Below, in pieces: positions 19,901 through 28,706 of a DNA stretch of 37,034 bases. Source of the DNA: a virus; IMG/VR virus record IMGVR_UViG_3300044988_000512, positions 1 through 37,034 of that record; one strand, 5' to 3'. Position 1 is the stretch's first letter; each line of letters starts with the position of its first letter. The position numbers were made by a program, and so were the translations under genes. The notes below the pieces were generated by a model, which worked only from the letters and a program-made list of their open reading frames with translations, made no database searches and was not told the DNA's origin.

Positions 19901-22900
19901 CGGTGCCGATGGCGTTGTACGAAACGCGGTAGCTTTGCCCGGTGCGGCGACCCGCTTCAAACTCGCGCGCCTTGGTCCGCAGCCACTGCGGCACCTGCAC
20001 GAAGTTGTCGAACTGCAGCGGAAGATTAGGCCCGCCGACTTCCACGCGGTTGCCCACCTTGCGGGCGCCCCACTCGGCACTATGCACCGGCACCAGGCGT
20101 GTGCGCGTGTTGATCGACTTGAGCGTTGCCGCCCGCGCCTTCTCCTGCGTGTTGACCTGCTGCTGCGACTTCGGCATCGGGTTGCCGTTCGCGTCTAAGA
20201 TAAAGATGTCGTTCTCCACCACCGCTCCGTTTTGATAGACGCGGTTATGCGGACTGCGCGCCGCCTCGCTGGCCTTGCCGGTCGGCGCCACCTTCGTGCC
20301 GCGCTTTTTCGGCGCCGAGTCGCGCTCCATGCCGACCAGGTAGCGCTCAAATTGTTTCGTATAGTTGGTCACCGCTCGGCGCATCTCTGGCGTGTCAAAC
20401 AGCGGATTCTCCTCGAAAACCCGGTTCGGCGTTTCCAGCCGGCCGTTGCCGCGGAACTTCGCACCCATCATGTCAAAGAGTCCGCTGGCCGCACCGAGCA
20501 TACCGGCAAGCGGCCCGCCCTCGCGCATACGTCGGAAGTCGATACCTCCCGACAGCCCGGAGAATGTCTCCGCGGCGATCTCATCCCGCGCCCAGTCCCA
20601 CTCCATATTGCCCTCGGCGAGGTCGCGTTGATTCTTGTCCTCGATGCGCTCGTCGATCATGCGCTGCCGCATCTGCGGATCTTCCCAGCGCGCCCGCACG
20701 ATGTCCTCCGGCGAAGCGCCATTGGCCACCCGCTGCATCTCCGCATCGGTCAGCACCTCCGGCTTGATGCCGGTCACGCCCGCCTCGACTTCGCGCGCCA
20801 TGATGCTGGCCAAATACTCGCGCCCGCGGGCCTGCACACCGTCTTGGCCATACTGCACGTTGACCTGGTTGCGCATGTTGTTTTTGATCTCGCCGCCCAG
20901 GATGTCGCTCTTGAGGATGGCGTGCCCGATTTCGTGGCCGGCCACATCGCCCGAGGCGAGCTGATCAATATCGAGGAAGATGCGCGGCCGATTGCCGTCC
21001 GAAGCATCGACAAAAAGCCCCTTGGTCGTCTCACGACTAGCCGCCGGCATGGCGAGGTTGGCTGCGTAGTCCTGCGCCGATAGCGGCACCCAGTCCACCT
21101 TGGTGGACACCACACCCTGCATGGCAGCGTAGCGGGCCAATGTTTCGTGCGGCAGTTGGGAGAAGTAGGCCGCGTCACCGCCCGCCGCGTCCACGTCGGC
21201 CAGCATGCGCGCGATGTCCGCGTCGATCATCTGCGTGCGACGCGCCAAGGGTCCGCCAATCAATCCGCCCGCGGCGCCCATTGTGGCGATGGCGCCAAAA
21301 ATCTGCGACTGCTGGTCCTCCGGCGCAATCAAAGCAAACGGCGAGGCCACCGCGGCGCCCGCTAGTCCGCCGGACACGGCGTCATCGGCCAATCGGAACG
21401 CCTGCGTCACGCCTGTGTTATCGAGCGCCCCCAACGTCCTGCGCGCCCGCAGCGACATGCCCTCGTTCTGCGAAGCCCTCTTGAGCGAGCTTTCCGGTCC
21501 CGAAAAGAATCCGCGCATTGCCTCGCGGTAGCGCCCGGGGATCGCCGCATCGTCCGCCAGCCTAGACGCCGAGTCCGCGCGAAATACGCCCACGCCGCCC
21601 ACGCCCATTTCCTTCACGACCATCTGGCCCGACTGCGCCGCGGACTCCACGCCGCGCAGGATGCCGCCGCTTTTGCGCACCGCCGGCAGCACCGCGGCGG
21701 CTAAGGCAATGCCCTTGGCTACGTCATTGTTCTGCGAAAATCCCAGCGCGCCGGAACCAACCGCCACACCGAAGGAAGCCTTAGCCAAGCGGTCACTCGT
21801 CAGGCCAGCGCGCATCAACCGGTCTTGCAGGTTCTCGGCTTTGGTCGCCGCCCAGCCCGCGCTTTTGGCCACGCCACCCAGCGGCTTGTCGGCCAGAATC
21901 GAAATGCGCCGCAGCGCCCGCAGCTTGGAAAGCCCGCCCGCGCCCATCGGCAAAATGGCCAACGGGTCTAGTGCAAGCATGCCGAAGGTCGCCAAACCCT
22001 CGTCCACCTTCGAGTCATCAATGCCGTAAGCGCGCTTCGTCACCGACTCCGCGGTGATCTGCGACGGCTGGCCACCGACCGTCTTGGGGCCGAAAATTCT
22101 TCCTGTCTCGATGGGATCGTTGCCCATCGTAAAGTTATCAATGCCGAGAAACTCCTGCTCCAGCGCCCGGTTGCGCACGAAGCGGTCGTAAGCCGTCTTG
22201 CGATCCTCTTGCGCCTGCGCGGCGGTCTCCTCCAGCGTTCTGTCATAAAGACCAGCCGCACGAGCCTCGTGAAACGCTTGCTCAAGGATTGCCTCATCCT
22301 GCTGCGCGTTGCCGGTGAATTTGTTCTCCGCGGCGAGCTGCTGCCGGATTTTGTCATTGATCGCCGCGCTACGGCGAATGTCGCTGCTGCTGTCCGCGTA
22401 GACATCGCCCGCGTAATTAATAATCTCAGCCAGCCCCACGCCCGAGCGCCGCGCGCCCTCGGCCAGGCTATGCACCATCGTGTCGTACGCCGGCCCGAAG
22501 CCGCGGAAGACAAAGTCACCGGGCAACTTGCCCAGACTCCAGACCACGCCGCCTATTGCACTGGCAATTGACCCGGCGCCTTGAAAAAACCCATTCACCG
22601 CATTAGACCGCGCCGCCCGCTTTTGATCCCAAGAGTCCCACTCGTTAAACGTCGGGATGTAAGACGGGTCGCGCACCGTCTGGTCCTCCAACTCGTCCAT
22701 TTCCCAGTCGGATAGCGGGCGCTGCTCCTCCTCCGGTAGCTGCGGCGCCGCGGGATCGGTCGCCCGGCCAAACGGCGTCTGCTGCACCGCCGTGCCGGTG
22801 CCGGCGCGCATTTCCGCCGACTCCATCTGCGCGTCCGAGAGCGGCTCCTCCCGCGGCACGCCGACCACGGTGCCCCAGAATGACTCTGACGCCTGCGCCT

Positions 22901-22961
22901 GCTGCTCGAGGGCGTTCATCTCCTCGTCAGTGAGTGGGCGTGTTATCGCTGCGGTAGCCAT
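16812..22961 (-). CDS. Giant 2049-aa polyvalent virion protein with HEIGH metallopeptidase-like motif
   Basis: Probably an internal, ejected virion protein, the size and position class of T7 gp16 or the large polyvalent proteins of other phages. Residues 1-110 are acidic and carry three copies of a PL[ST]D-x-x-M motif (about 9, 40 and 82). Residues 121-145 are hydrophobic. H676-E677-I-G-H680 (AGHEIGHAIL) is a zinc-peptidase signature; residues after about 900 are mixed alpha/beta with K-x-Y-rich stretches I cannot assign. The start overlaps the previous stop by 19 bp. I see no phage lysozyme motif. Confidence 0.8.
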   Translation of the reverse strand: MATAAITRPLTDEEMNALEQQAQASESFWGTVVGVPREEPLSDAQMESAEMRAGTGTAVQQTPFGRATDPAAPQLPEEEQRPLSDWEMDELEDQTVRDPSYIPTFNEWDSWDQKRAARSNAVNGFFQGAGSIASAIGGVVWSLGKLPGDFVFRGFGPAYDTMVHSLAEGARRSGVGLAEIINYAGDVYADSSSDIRRSAAINDKIRQQLAAENKFTGNAQQDEAILEQAFHEARAAGLYDRTLEETAAQAQEDRKTAYDRFVRNRALEQEFLGIDNFTMGNDPIETGRIFGPKTVGGQPSQITAESVTKRAYGIDDSKVDEGLATFGMLALDPLAILPMGAGGLSKLRALRRISILADKPLGGVAKSAGWAATKAENLQDRLMRAGLTSDRLAKASFGVAVGSGALGFSQNNDVAKGIALAAAVLPAVRKSGGILRGVESAAQSGQMVVKEMGVGGVGVFRADSASRLADDAAIPGRYREAMRGFFSGPESSLKRASQNEGMSLRARRTLGALDNTGVTQAFRLADDAVSGGLAGAAVASPFALIAPEDQQSQIFGAIATMGAAGGLIGGPLARRTQMIDADIARMLADVDAAGGDAAYFSQLPHETLARYAAMQGVVSTKVDWVPLSAQDYAANLAMPAASRETTKGLFVDASDGNRPRIFLDIDQLASGDVAGHEIGHAILKSDILGGEIKNNMRNQVNVQYGQDGVQARGREYLASIMAREVEAGVTGIKPEVLTDAEMQRVANGASPEDIVRARWEDPQMRQRMIDERIEDKNQRDLAEGNMEWDWARDEIAAETFSGLSGGIDFRRMREGGPLAGMLGAASGLFDMMGAKFRGNGRLETPNRVFEENPLFDTPEMRRAVTNYTKQFERYLVGMERDSAPKKRGTKVAPTGKASEAARSPHNRVYQNGAVVENDIFILDANGNPMPKSQQQVNTQEKARAATLKSINTRTRLVPVHSAEWGARKVGNRVEVGGPNLPLQFDNFVQVPQWLRTKAREFEAGRRTGQSYRVSYNAIGTGASGSYKVSNLGNVEAIAREVVPFGWQLSDKNHLLAKVIDLDAFRAAAIRAVDRGELPEFNNNVKDVEAGLKVLLKNHEDGVPGETNLGAQKKNLLNGLLGTGTPTQKAANPLYGDLNPKGSIRTFRFDRLNYADPFGTGYFPHYHKINTNALPREVGVMSLDEWRQFDADRKSAYLNQQAARRGYSNSTNWQGADAAGFRAADAEYRREFPVPNERPAEGAALPRDAKRSASAAYSERADIPLNERARRAAFVGADGRVVSTNKRTHFETNEDLGPDFLAIGAGSIGEDGFFRFGSQTMDDAMGESPRESLAAAARHNQALYRSGQRPSALLEDPPGLEQMGGPTDQQTLIQRDPAGQYEPLGMLRKGANGKWQVFTSPMVSVDKDGRQVVLPPTKVAEYATEAQARTRAEKEFFSGLSLQDAKQYLGPREQKAITEAQKRIAEVARNNPEAARLEVTRDDRGLPKVGLIEDSDGNPVLDARGNQMFGAIYKGEKYGLREAPGLSKDEARAVQQAADLMEADARRGQQNPAIAKGIGWYGRMRSWLQNAYGATIERFGQLLGATSARTPVDMNFIQAREALQMFGRGAYDDLLKRFDAFVMQKKADADSGKMEADWRKKGGKGAFKLEDEYRKQVNSFKEVPLRANGKKYNANSTKVLHALYGNWIAQTKGPKTPNFAGNLTGRTFKATIDVWAARNLRRLLYQGKKARWRILPEQEQGVTDADFFFSQKVYDEVGRRMGVPTDDLQALQWFNEKDVWEVNGWTDKTGAEKSSFDKEAGKLNVDRYQVGLTTFTTPEQFDPAVQRSEMNTFRESVRGLDGLEAARITESEGLYGDVVEPSFDVEFSVNRRGDVSPSIEPVMRSAIETAQRNNQKDVIISLVVDELHPNARPMVEVGFKSAATKAQVDAVTAAFRANGIDGFTIARNERGDALGVRSQYVPEISARYDTLDHLNPDQFAINSGQWVDKARRAIANLENQDNVSYRKEGYVSTAVYGIEEYTTATPADLRGSNAKQELGRRRAILAAGTR

Positions 22962-23992
22962 CCGTCAGGAGTTCTGACCCAGGTTTGATTGCCGACTTTT
23001 TTGGTTTGCTGCGGCGCGGCCTGTCCGCCAGTAGACGCTGCCGGAGCATTGCTCCCGGTCGTGTCATCGCTTTCGCTCGGCAACGCTTGGTTGGTCGCCG
23101 GGTTCACTACCGCCTTGTCTGCCGCTTTCAGCATGTCGCGCTTTTCCGACAAGTATTGCTCGTATACTTCCCAATGCTGCCTAGAGCCTGGCACCAACGT
23201 GCGCAAATATTTCAATTCGTCTTGCGAAATCGGGCGCAAATATTTGGTCATGTCCAAGACATCGATATTAATCAATCGGTCTAGCTTTGCTCGCTTGGCT
23301 TGCATCTTGGGATTAAATGCAGCGTCGTACATCCCGCCGACCGTTCCGTCGAATGGCCCGACCAAGCTGGCGTAGTCTTTGTCTTTTAGAACTTCTTCAA
23401 TATTTTTAAGCGTTGCCTGCCGGCGGATTTTAAAGTCGTTCTGGACGGCCTCGCGCTCGGCAATTTTCGACTTACGATCTGCAAGCTGCGCCTGCTTGAG
23501 CGGGTCTTCCCTCTGCATTGCAACCCTGTCCTGCTTTTGCCGGAACTCATCAGCCAGCCGCGCGGCCTCCGAGGCAGGCACCTTCTTCATGTTCTTGATA
23601 TTTTCGTAGACGTAGCGCGACTGGGGATCGAGGGAGTTGTAAATATTGCGCGCCTCGTCGGTTTGGCCTGCGGCATGGAGCTGTGCGATTTGTTGGAACG
23701 GCTCAAAGTTAAAATGCACGCCCTTGGCCGGGACGCTCATCGTGGCACGGCGCACCTCGGCGGGCACCTCCTCCGGCGCTTGATCGGTCATCCCGCCAAA
23801 CTCCGTCAGCGGGACAGGGTTGCCCTGTGCGTCGCGCACTGGCGGAAGGGTTTCGTCATCGGATGCTCCGAGTGAATTATTAACGCTAGTTTGGCTAGGG
23901 GTCATAGGGTCTTTGGTAGGTAGTGCCGGCTCAACCACCATGCCGTCCGGTGGCTGGGTTAGCGGATAACGCTGGTCGCGGCGGCGACTCAT
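22943..23992 (-). CDS. Internal virion protein candidate, 349 aa
   Basis: The N-terminus is Pro/Thr-rich and disordered. Residues about 90-230 form long charged helices with coiled-coil spacing (SEAARLADEFRQKQDRVA and others). The C-terminus has a linker rich in Ala, Gln and Thr, then W-V-R-T-P-D-G-W-L-P. It lies between other ejection-type genes and just before the giant, so a core or ejectosome subunit is likely. No family name can be defended. Confidence 0.6.
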   Translation of the reverse strand: MSRRRDQRYPLTQPPDGMVVEPALPTKDPMTPSQTSVNNSLGASDDETLPPVRDAQGNPVPLTEFGGMTDQAPEEVPAEVRRATMSVPAKGVHFNFEPFQQIAQLHAAGQTDEARNIYNSLDPQSRYVYENIKNMKKVPASEAARLADEFRQKQDRVAMQREDPLKQAQLADRKSKIAEREAVQNDFKIRRQATLKNIEEVLKDKDYASLVGPFDGTVGGMYDAAFNPKMQAKRAKLDRLINIDVLDMTKYLRPISQDELKYLRTLVPGSRQHWEVYEQYLSEKRDMLKAADKAVVNPATNQALPSESDDTTGSNAPAASTGGQAAPQQTKKVGNQTWVRTPDGWLPQR

Positions 23993-24468
23993 CGATTGCC
24001 GAAGGTGGGCAACAACGTGCCGTCAAAGCTCGCGCCCTCTTCGGCGAGGGTGTTGGCGTTTTTGATATTCTGTTGGGCAAGCGGAGCATTCTGCTGAATC
24101 TGCTGCCCAGCCATGCGCGTCTGATTGTTCATGCCTGCAATACCCAGTTGTGAAATCGCCCCGAGGTTGTCGAGAATGCTCATGGAGGCCAGCCGGCGCG
24201 TGCGCGGGTCCATGCCCTCAAGGGCAGAGGAAATCTTTTTCATGCCGGGATACATTTGGCCGATGGCATTGATGGCATCGAATGCCGAGTCCGCCTGAGC
24301 GTTGGCCTGACTGACGTTGCCGACCATTCCGCCGATGGACGCCAGCGCCCCGCCAATATCTTGGCCGAGCTGTCCCATCGTCTGTGCGTTGGTTTGCGCG
24401 GCACCCATCATGCCCTGGGCGATGATGCGTCCGCTTTGGTCGTTCTCTGTCGGGTTATAAGCAAACAT
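23989..24468 (-). CDS. Small Gln/Ala/Asn-rich virion protein, 159 aa
   Basis: Starts M-F-A-Y-N-P-T-E-N-D-Q-S-G-R with a strong AAGGAGAAC ribosome site. The composition is Ala/Gln/Gly/Asn-rich with a helical middle (D-S-A-F-D-A-I-N-A-I-G-Q-M-Y) and hydrophobic patches such as I-G-G-A-L-A-S-I-G-G-M-V-G. This is typical of small internal core or membrane-penetrating proteins of podoviruses. Its position between CysH-like and giant genes supports a virion role. Confidence 0.6.
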   Translation of the reverse strand: MFAYNPTENDQSGRIIAQGMMGAAQTNAQTMGQLGQDIGGALASIGGMVGNVSQANAQADSAFDAINAIGQMYPGMKKISSALEGMDPRTRRLASMSILDNLGAISQLGIAGMNNQTRMAGQQIQQNAPLAQQNIKNANTLAEEGASFDGTLLPTFGNR

Positions 24469-24490
24469 AGTTTTGTTCTCCTTCTCGTTG

Positions 24491-25300
24491 TTAAGCTGCT
24501 TCCGCCCGCAGGTAGCTGGGGCGTTCTTTTTGTGACCATCTGAGCTGATCGCTCACATTGCTCACCAATTGGCCAAGCCGTGGGCACAGCACCTCGGCGG
24601 GTCCGTCCTTGGCCATGCACGCCGTGCAGGCGGTCACATAGTCAGGGTTGTCACCTTTGTCCTCCCGCTCCCGCCATGACTCGCCGACCTTCTCGTAGCG
24701 TCCATAGTGGATGGGCAAATTGTTCTCTTCGATGTAGCGCCACACGTCCTCATCGGTGAAGAGGCGAATCGGGAAGACGAGGCTGGCGCTGTCCAGGTTG
24801 CGCGCCACGTCGGTGCGGATCGTGATGTCGCCGTAGACCGCATCCGTATCGCTCGCCTTGTGGCCATGGAACATCGCATCCCACGGCCAATTGAACGTGC
24901 CGGTCGGGCGCTGGTAGATGTCATTGAGTCCGCAGACAAAGTCCTCGCCGTCCTTCGGAGCGCGGATGCCGGTCGGCAGCATATTGTAGCGGGCGCCGAT
25001 CTGGTAGTATCCGGCGATCTCCACCTCGCCACCGCCGTCCTGCACAAAGGTCGCCGAGGGAGGGAAGTCGTAGACCCGCAGTCCGTAGTGCTGGATCACC
25101 GCATCGGCGAACCGATACTTGTGCGGCTGCCAAGGCTCGCGGTGGAAGACAACCGGCAGGTCATCCCGGTGCCGCCGCACCAAGTCCAGCACCACCATGC
25201 TGTCCTTGCCGAATGAGCAAGCGATGCACGGATTGCCAAACTCAACGAGCGACTGCTCGATGAGCCGGTGAGCGTAGGAGACTTTGTCTTCGTAGGTCAT
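24491..25300 (-). CDS. PAPS-reductase/PP-loop (CysH-like) family protein
   Basis: 269 aa. The PP-loop S29-F-G-K-D-S34 in IACSFGKDSMVVLDLV binds an adenylated substrate. PIRLFTDEDVWRYIEENNLP is the conserved C-terminal core of the adenylylsulfate/PAPS reductase family, and C225-x2-C228 and C239 form a possible metal or disulfide set. The double-Cys [4Fe-4S] signature of assimilatory reductases is absent. It could act in sulfur activation or DNA modification chemistry; no Dnd-type partner genes are seen here. It sits inside the virion operon and overlaps the previous stop as TAATG. Confidence 0.75.
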   Translation of the reverse strand: MTYEDKVSYAHRLIEQSLVEFGNPCIACSFGKDSMVVLDLVRRHRDDLPVVFHREPWQPHKYRFADAVIQHYGLRVYDFPPSATFVQDGGGEVEIAGYYQIGARYNMLPTGIRAPKDGEDFVCGLNDIYQRPTGTFNWPWDAMFHGHKASDTDAVYGDITIRTDVARNLDSASLVFPIRLFTDEDVWRYIEENNLPIHYGRYEKVGESWREREDKGDNPDYVTACTACMAKDGPAEVLCPRLGQLVSNVSDQLRWSQKERPSYLRAEAA

Positions 25301-26712
25301 TAGAAAGAAACGCCGCCGAGAGCCATGCCCATGCCGACCGATCCGAGGCCAGAGGCCACACCGCCGCCGATCCCGCCAAACATCCCCATCATGCCCGCGT
25401 TCTGCGAGGCACCGGCCTGCATTGCTGCGGCCTGCATGGCGGCATTATTGTTGAGCACAGCGTTGCGATTCGACGCCAACATATTGGTGTTGAAGCTGGC
25501 CACGTTGCCCGCTTGTTGCAGCGAGTTGCCAAAGATGTTCCCAACTTGCTGTGTCGTATTCCCCAGCGTTCCCATTCCGAGCTGGAACGCCGGTCCCAGC
25601 GCCTGCCGGTAAGGGTCCATGTCGCCGTAGAGCGTGCCGAGACCAAGGCGCCGCTGTGAGCGCATCTGGTCATTGGCCAGCGCCTGCTGGGCGACACTCG
25701 ACAGGAATCCACGGTTGTTGTTCACCTGATTCATGTTCGCCTCTTGGTTGGCCATCTGCGCGTTGAGCAGGAACTGACCGAGCGTTGTGTCGCGCACTTG
25801 GTTGAGGCGCTGTGCGTCCATGAGCGCAGCTTGGTTGGCGAGGGCCGTCTGCTGGGCGAACTGTGCGTCCGTCTGGCCGCGCGTCAGGTCGCTCGCTTGG
25901 TTGAGCCGCTGCGCATCCATCATCGCCGCTTGATCGGAAAGGGACATCTGACCGGCGAGCGCTTGGTTGCCTCGGTCGGCTTGCAGCGCCATCTCCGCTC
26001 CTGCCATCTGGCGTTGGATGTCGGCGTTCTGCACGTTTTGCGCGAAGGACAAGTCCTCCATGTTGCGCTGGCGGGAGTAGCGGTCGCGGTTCAGCAACTC
26101 GGCAGCGAGACCGGCGCTTCCGGTTGCCATGCCGCGAGCGGCCATTCCGGCTCGGGCCGACTGCACGGCATCGCGGCTGGCTTCGGCAGAGAGCCGTCCG
26201 CCGCTGGCCACGCGATTCATAGCCTCGCCGACTAGCGACTGGCCGAGGGCACCGGCGCCGACCTCGCGGGCGCGGACATCGCCGACCCGCTGGGCATTGA
26301 CTCCGCGAACGTCGCGCACCGGACCCATCTGCGCAGCGTTGGCCAGATTGGCGCGCACATTGCGGATATTGGTCGGCGCGGAGACTTGATCCGGCCGGTA
26401 GGACATGGCGTTGGCGCCAAGCTCGCGCATCTGGTTTTCCAGTGCGCTCGGCCCCATGTCGCGGCCCATCTCATCGAGGATGGTCTGGCGGGCGAACTGG
26501 GAGTATTGGTTGTCGAGGTTGCGCGAGAGCTGATCGGCGGTGCCAAACTGCATGCGGATATACTCAGGGTATAGCCGCTTGATTGCCGCCTCTTCTTCGC
26601 GGGTTTGTGCTCGGGCCACGCGAATCGACGCATTGGCCATCTTGTCGTAATCAATCGGTGCTGGCGGTGGCGGCACGGGTGCCGCGCTGAATGATGGTCC
26701 TCCTCCTCCCAT
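25300..26712 (-). CDS. Internal core protein candidate, 470 aa, low-complexity
   Basis: Gly/Pro N-terminus, then long Gln/Asn/Ala/Arg-rich helices with internal repeats: an M-M-D-A-Q-R-L-N-Q-A-S segment recurs as L-M-D-A-Q-R-L-N-Q-V-R. The C-terminus is Gly/Met-rich and hydrophobic (M-F-G-G-I-G-G-G-V-A-S-G). The profile matches tail-tip or internal virion proteins that are ejected with the DNA. A strong AAGGAGATAACATTATG ribosome site precedes the ATG. Confidence 0.6.
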   Translation of the reverse strand: MGGGGPSFSAAPVPPPPAPIDYDKMANASIRVARAQTREEEAAIKRLYPEYIRMQFGTADQLSRNLDNQYSQFARQTILDEMGRDMGPSALENQMRELGANAMSYRPDQVSAPTNIRNVRANLANAAQMGPVRDVRGVNAQRVGDVRAREVGAGALGQSLVGEAMNRVASGGRLSAEASRDAVQSARAGMAARGMATGSAGLAAELLNRDRYSRQRNMEDLSFAQNVQNADIQRQMAGAEMALQADRGNQALAGQMSLSDQAAMMDAQRLNQASDLTRGQTDAQFAQQTALANQAALMDAQRLNQVRDTTLGQFLLNAQMANQEANMNQVNNNRGFLSSVAQQALANDQMRSQRRLGLGTLYGDMDPYRQALGPAFQLGMGTLGNTTQQVGNIFGNSLQQAGNVASFNTNMLASNRNAVLNNNAAMQAAAMQAGASQNAGMMGMFGGIGGGVASGLGSVGMGMALGGVSF

Positions 26713-26716
26713 AATG

Positions 26717-27061
26717 TTATCTCCTTACTTTCTTAGTTAGTTGTTCCCACGAATATACTCGCGGCTCAAAGCTCCCACGTCGGCACCAAGCCACATAGGG
26801 GTGCGGATGCGGCGCCACGCGAAGACACTCCCGCACGCAGCTTGTGCCAGCAGTGCCAGCAGCCAAAGCGACGAACCAGCAGTTGCTCTCACCGAGTTCA
26901 AATTGTTGCTCCTCCGCGTTCCACCGGCAGGCACGAGCCAGCATGAAGCATTCCGGCGAGTTCCACACATAGCCCGCCGACAGATGCTCGCCGACTGCTT
27001 CCCAGAAGTCTTGCGTCGAGTGGTTGTCCCACCATTGTTTTGCGCGTTGCCATGGGGTCAT
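26717..27061 (-). CDS. Hypothetical protein, 114 aa
   Basis: Trp- and Cys-rich (starts M-T-P-W-Q-R-A-K-Q-W-W-D, contains S-A-G-Y-V-W-N-S-P-E-C-F-M-L) with six Cys. A central helical/beta core ends with V-A-P-H-P-H-P-Y-V-A-W. I do not recognise it. It lies between the fibre and internal protein genes with ATGA coupling to the fibre stop, so it is probably expressed with the virion proteins. Confidence 0.6.
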   Translation of the reverse strand: MTPWQRAKQWWDNHSTQDFWEAVGEHLSAGYVWNSPECFMLARACRWNAEEQQFELGESNCWFVALAAGTAGTSCVRECLRVAPHPHPYVAWCRRGSFEPRVYSWEQLTKKVRR

Positions 27062-28701
27062 CGGAAAATGGCAATAGAAACAACTCCTACGTCTGATGGC
27101 GTTCTGTTTGTTGTTGCGTTTATTGCCGAAGTGCCAACCCTAAAAGACGATGCCGTTCGTGCTGTGGCTGAATCCAATGGCTCTAACACGCTGACAGAGA
27201 TTGATGTTGTGCCGTTGGCAGATGCTCCAGTGATAGAATAATTTGCGTCCGGCATGGCCGTTGTGAATGTTATCGTGTAGTCGCCAGTTCCGTTTCGCAG
27301 AACGCTCGTCACGTTTCCAGACGCACGGATCAATCGGTTGGTGTTTGCGGTCGAGGCTTCGCCCGCTGTGTTTTTTGTCCCATCGAAATTCACCCAAGCC
27401 CTGCACGCAAAGATCGGCGGATCGTTGTCGGCGTTCAGCGCCTTTTTGATTTCACCGGCGTTGGCGGCGAGGGAGAGCTTGGCGTCGGTGACGCTGTCGT
27501 CGGCAATCCGCGCAATCGGCAACGTGCCGGTGGTGAGCTTGCTGGCGTCGATGTCGCTGGCCAACTTGGCGTTGGTCACGTTGGCGTCCACAATCTTCGC
27601 CGTGCTAACACTGCCGTCCGCGATGGCGCTGGCGGTGCCGGTGAGATTGCCTGTGACGTTGCCTGTGAGGTTGCCGGTGACGTTGCCGGTGAGCGGCCCG
27701 CTGAATGCTGTGGCTTTGACGGTGCCGCTGACTTCTAGGCGTTCGGTGGGGCTGCTGGTATTGATGCCGACATTACCAGTGCTTCTTGAGATATGCAGAA
27801 CTCTTTCAAGGAATGTTCCATTATCCGACCATCGATGCATGAAAAAGTTTGAACCAGCGTTGGAGCCGCTTTCTGCGTCATTGTCGGTTCCAACGTGCCA
27901 GCGTGCTACATTGTTTGTGTTCAATGCGAGGAAGCGATATGTAGCCGCCGCGCCATCAATTATGTTTAAAAGAGCAGAACGGATGCCCCCAACAACCTCT
28001 AGTTTTACTCCGGGGAGTGGCACAGTGCCAATACCCACGCTCCCATCCGCCGTCACCACAAACGGCGTAGCGTCAGGGTTCGCCGAGTCTTCCACCACCA
28101 GCGCATTGCCACTGCCGGTCTGCGTGATGCGCACGGCGTCGTTGGCGCTGTTGTCTACGACTGTTAGTTTGGAGGTGGAAGAGCTTGTCCCAATATTCAC
28201 GTTGCCATTCGGCATCGAGACAGAATCAATGGTCGTTCCAGACCTCTGGATTTCGATGGCGTTTCCGGCGGCGTTGTAAGCGTCATTGACTGCGCGGATA
28301 AACATTCCCTCGTTATCGGCAAGAATGTCCCACTGCTTATTGTTCGTTGACGCATCGGTTTCATTGATTTGCACCCGAGGATCACCGCGCCGGATGTCCA
28401 ATATCGAAAATGTTCCTACTCCAGTCGTTGTAACATTCTGACTTCCAAAATTAGGATCAACCTTCGTCCCAGCAATCGCTGCCGAGGCATTGATGTCTGC
28501 ATTAACAATGGTGCCGTCCACCAAGTTATCCGAGGCAACCGTGATCGCAGCAGGAAGCGCACCTGTGGCGAGCTTGCTGAGAGCAATCGCAGCATCGCTT
28601 TTGATGTCGGCATTGACGATCTCGCTGACGGTGCGGGCGGAATTCAACTTGGTCGGGGTCACGGTATCCCCAGAGGTGAATGTGTAATTATAGGAGGCCA
28701 T
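27058..28701 (-). CDS. Tail fibre / appendage protein, 547 aa
   Basis: The N-terminal region repeats S-D-A-A-I-A-L-S-K-L-A-T-G-type units. The middle has G-N-V-N-I-G-T and V-G-I-G-T beta-helix-like signatures, with GNVTGNLT repeats in residues about 335-355 (near-identical 12-bp DNA units at 27637-27694). The C-terminal 120 residues look like a folded receptor-binding head. Trimeric beta-helix fibres with this word pattern are frequent in phages. It probably attaches to the tail of the short-tailed virion. Confidence 0.75.
   Translation of the reverse strand: MASYNYTFTSGDTVTPTKLNSARTVSEIVNADIKSDAAIALSKLATGALPAAITVASDNLVDGTIVNADINASAAIAGTKVDPNFGSQNVTTTGVGTFSILDIRRGDPRVQINETDASTNNKQWDILADNEGMFIRAVNDAYNAAGNAIEIQRSGTTIDSVSMPNGNVNIGTSSSTSKLTVVDNSANDAVRITQTGSGNALVVEDSANPDATPFVVTADGSVGIGTVPLPGVKLEVVGGIRSALLNIIDGAAATYRFLALNTNNVARWHVGTDNDAESGSNAGSNFFMHRWSDNGTFLERVLHISRSTGNVGINTSSPTERLEVSGTVKATAFSGPLTGNVTGNLTGNVTGNLTGTASAIADGSVSTAKIVDANVTNAKLASDIDASKLTTGTLPIARIADDSVTDAKLSLAANAGEIKKALNADNDPPIFACRAWVNFDGTKNTAGEASTANTNRLIRASGNVTSVLRNGTGDYTITFTTAMPDANYSITGASANGTTSISVSVLEPLDSATARTASSFRVGTSAINATTNRTPSDVGVVSIAIFR
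27637..27694 (-). repeat. Four to five near-identical 12-bp repeats in the fibre gene
   Basis: On the plus strand TTGCCTGTGACG, TTGCCTGTGAGG, TTGCCGGTGACG and TTGCCGGTGAG recur in phase with codons and encode G-N-V-T-G-N-L-T-G. Such in-frame repeats can expand or contract and change fibre length. Confidence 0.7.
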
Positions 28702-28706
28702 AGTAA

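Noticed and set aside
19098-20198. Plus-strand 366-aa open frame
   Set aside because: Antisense to the giant virion gene; Arg/Ala/Leu-rich shadow.
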